Assembly: GCA_947440735.1 (NCBI GenBank)
Contig: CANESA010000039.1
Span: forward strand, 1-6,013
DNA: 6,013 nucleotides
Direction of reading: 5' to 3'
Source: Candidatus Nanopelagicaceae bacterium
GTDB lineage: Bacteria; Actinomycetota; Actinomycetes; Nanopelagicales; Nanopelagicaceae
The number at the start of each line of letters is the position of its first letter. Positions within the stretch are counted from its first letter, which is position 1. The notes beneath the pieces were generated by a model. It saw only the letters and a program-made list of their open reading frames with translations, did not search any database and was not told the origin of the DNA. The position numbers and the translations under genes were made by a program. Shown here one piece after another: positions 4,924 through 6,013 of this stretch.

Positions 4924-6013
4924 TGTGGCCACAACGTTCGCCTCTTGCACAATCTCTCGCAGCTAAAGTTATTGTCTCAACAGTGCTCTTATCTTTGGGT
5001 GTCGTTTGGCTGACTGGTTCGGCACTCTATTCTCAGCTTTCAGATGGAATCAAAGAGGTAAATCTAGAGTCTTCACTGGCTGATGCACGTTCGGTCTTCT
5101 ACAACGCCCGATATCAGTTCTTGCTTGTTGAAGGAGCTTCTCCGCCTCAGATTCAAGTGCAAGTTACAGATGTGATTAAATCGTCAACCTCCCTTGGAAC
5201 TACCGAAGGAGCACGTGAAATATTCTTACTGAAAATTGTGAGTAAGGGTGATGATGCTAAGAATGGACAAGAGCCAAACTATAGTTTTGCTTCAAACGGG
5301 CTATTAGCAACAACTATCCCAGAAAGTCTGCGAAGTAAACTCTCGAAGGATTTCGACCTCTCTCATCAATTTGCCCCGTTGACATACATAACAGGTAAAA
5401 CAATTGATGCTCTCTATGTAGGACAGCGTGTATCGATTCCTGGTTCTGGTCGCTACGAAATGTACTTAGTCTTTACTCTGGCCAACCAAGGTGCAACTCT
5501 TGATCTAATCCAAAACTCACTCTTACTTACTGGAATTGTTCTTCTTCTCTTAATTGCTCTGATCACCTGGCTCGTTGTGCGACAAGTTGTTAAACCCATT
5601 CGTGATGCTGCTCGAGTGGCAAGCCTTTTTACCCAAGGCGACTTCACCCAGCGATTACAGGTTGAAAACAATGATGAGATTGCAACACTCGGAAATGCAT
5701 TTAATGAAATGGCAACATCAATTCAAGCTCAAATCAGTAGGCTAGAAAATCTCTCGCAAGTGCAGCAACGTTTTGTCTCAGATGTTTCTCATGAGCTTAG
5801 AACTCCTCTCACAACCCTTCGCATGGCCTCTGATGTGATTTACGGTCATCGCGAAAATTTTGATCCAGTAATTGCCCGAAGCGCAGAGCTCTTACTCGCA
5901 CAGATTGACCGCTTTGAAAAGCTTCTCCAAGAACTCTTGGAGGTAAGTAGATTTGATGCAGAAGTTGCAGTTCTAGAACCAACCGATTTTGAATTTATCG
6001 CTCTTGTGCGCCG
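4923..6013 (+). CDS. mtrB: MtrB, membrane sensor histidine kinase (3' partial)
   Basis: Membrane sensor kinase partner of MtrA, open to the window end (363 codons plus 2 nt; ATP-binding domain missing). The start overlaps the mtrA stop (TAATG) with only a weak AGGCG Shine-Dalgarno at 4911-4915, suggesting translational coupling. Domains in order: short cytoplasmic N-terminus, TM1 about 16-36, extracellular sensor region about 37-199, TM2 about 200-219 (run of Leu/Ile/Val), HAMP about 220-272 with the conserved 'KPIRD' (P225) and 'NDEIATLGNAFNEM' (250-263), then the HisKA dimerisation helix with the H-box 'VSDVSHELRTPL', phospho-acceptor His290. This is the usual MtrB plan. The ectodomain shows no recognisable ligand-binding motif. 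In other actinobacteria lpqB follows; that cannot be seen here. Identification rests on the domain order plus adjacency to an unmistakable mtrA. Confidence 0.93.
   Translation, partial: MWPQRSPLAQSLAAKVIVSTVLLSLGVVWLTGSALYSQLSDGIKEVNLESSLADARSVFYNARYQFLLVEGASPPQIQVQVTDVIKSSTSLGTTEGAREIFLLKIVSKGDDAKNGQEPNYSFASNGLLATTIPESLRSKLSKDFDLSHQFAPLTYITGKTIDALYVGQRVSIPGSGRYEMYLVFTLANQGATLDLIQNSLLLTGIVLLLLIALITWLVVRQVVKPIRDAARVASLFTQGDFTQRLQVENNDEIATLGNAFNEMATSIQAQISRLENLSQVQQRFVSDVSHELRTPLTTLRMASDVIYGHRENFDPVIARSAELLLAQIDRFEKLLQELLEVSRFDAEVAVLEPTDFEFIALVR

Overview
The window looks like a chromosomal segment of a streamlined, moderate-GC actinobacterium. The gene set and order (DUF5719 protein, DUF3499 protein, ManB-type phosphohexomutase, S-adenosylhomocysteine hydrolase, MtrA, MtrB) match a neighbourhood known from Mycobacterium and Streptomyces. 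Base composition is much less GC-rich than in those genera, and genes are tightly packed, with two 1-nt TAATG stop/start overlaps. This fits free-living planktonic Actinobacteria such as the freshwater acI lineage (Nanopelagicales), but that placement is inferred from gene content and style, not from a marker gene.

Layout, all on the + strand. Positions 1-1077: C-terminal part of a beta-rich, probably exported DUF5719 protein whose start lies upstream of the window. 1078-1106: a short gap with a TAATCT -10 hexamer placed so that transcription would begin at or next to the ATG of the next gene. 1107-1484: a small DUF3499 protein with a likely zinc site. 1497-2858: ManB phosphomannomutase/phosphoglucomutase, 12 nt downstream and probably co-transcribed. 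2859-2956: a 98-nt leader with a second TAATCT hexamer, repeated CUAC/GUAG pairing blocks and a strong Shine-Dalgarno. 2957-4237: AhcY, a short-form SAH hydrolase. 4237-4923: the MtrA response regulator, overlapping ahcY by 1 nt. 4923-6013: the MtrB sensor kinase, overlapping mtrA by 1 nt and cut by the window end after its phosphoacceptor His.

The genes fall into two probable transcription units. DUF3499-manB supplies mannose-1-phosphate or glucose-1-phosphate for cell-envelope glycans. ahcY-mtrA-mtrB links recycling of the methylation by-product SAH to the two-component system that controls cell-wall and division homeostasis in actinobacteria. The intervening genes seen in larger actinobacterial genomes (manA, tmk and others) are absent, so the two units are compacted together. 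There is no gene-free stretch over 300 bases, and I see no mobile element, CRISPR array, tRNA or rRNA.

Most of the window is ordinary core genome. The parts worth a second look are regulatory: a near-identical 12-nt promoter-like element in front of both transcription units, an apparently leaderless DUF3499 gene, and an ahcY leader that can form mutually exclusive helices but does not match SAH or SAM riboswitches as I know them. The short, Thermotoga/archaeal-like form of AhcY is also unusual against the long mycobacterial form.
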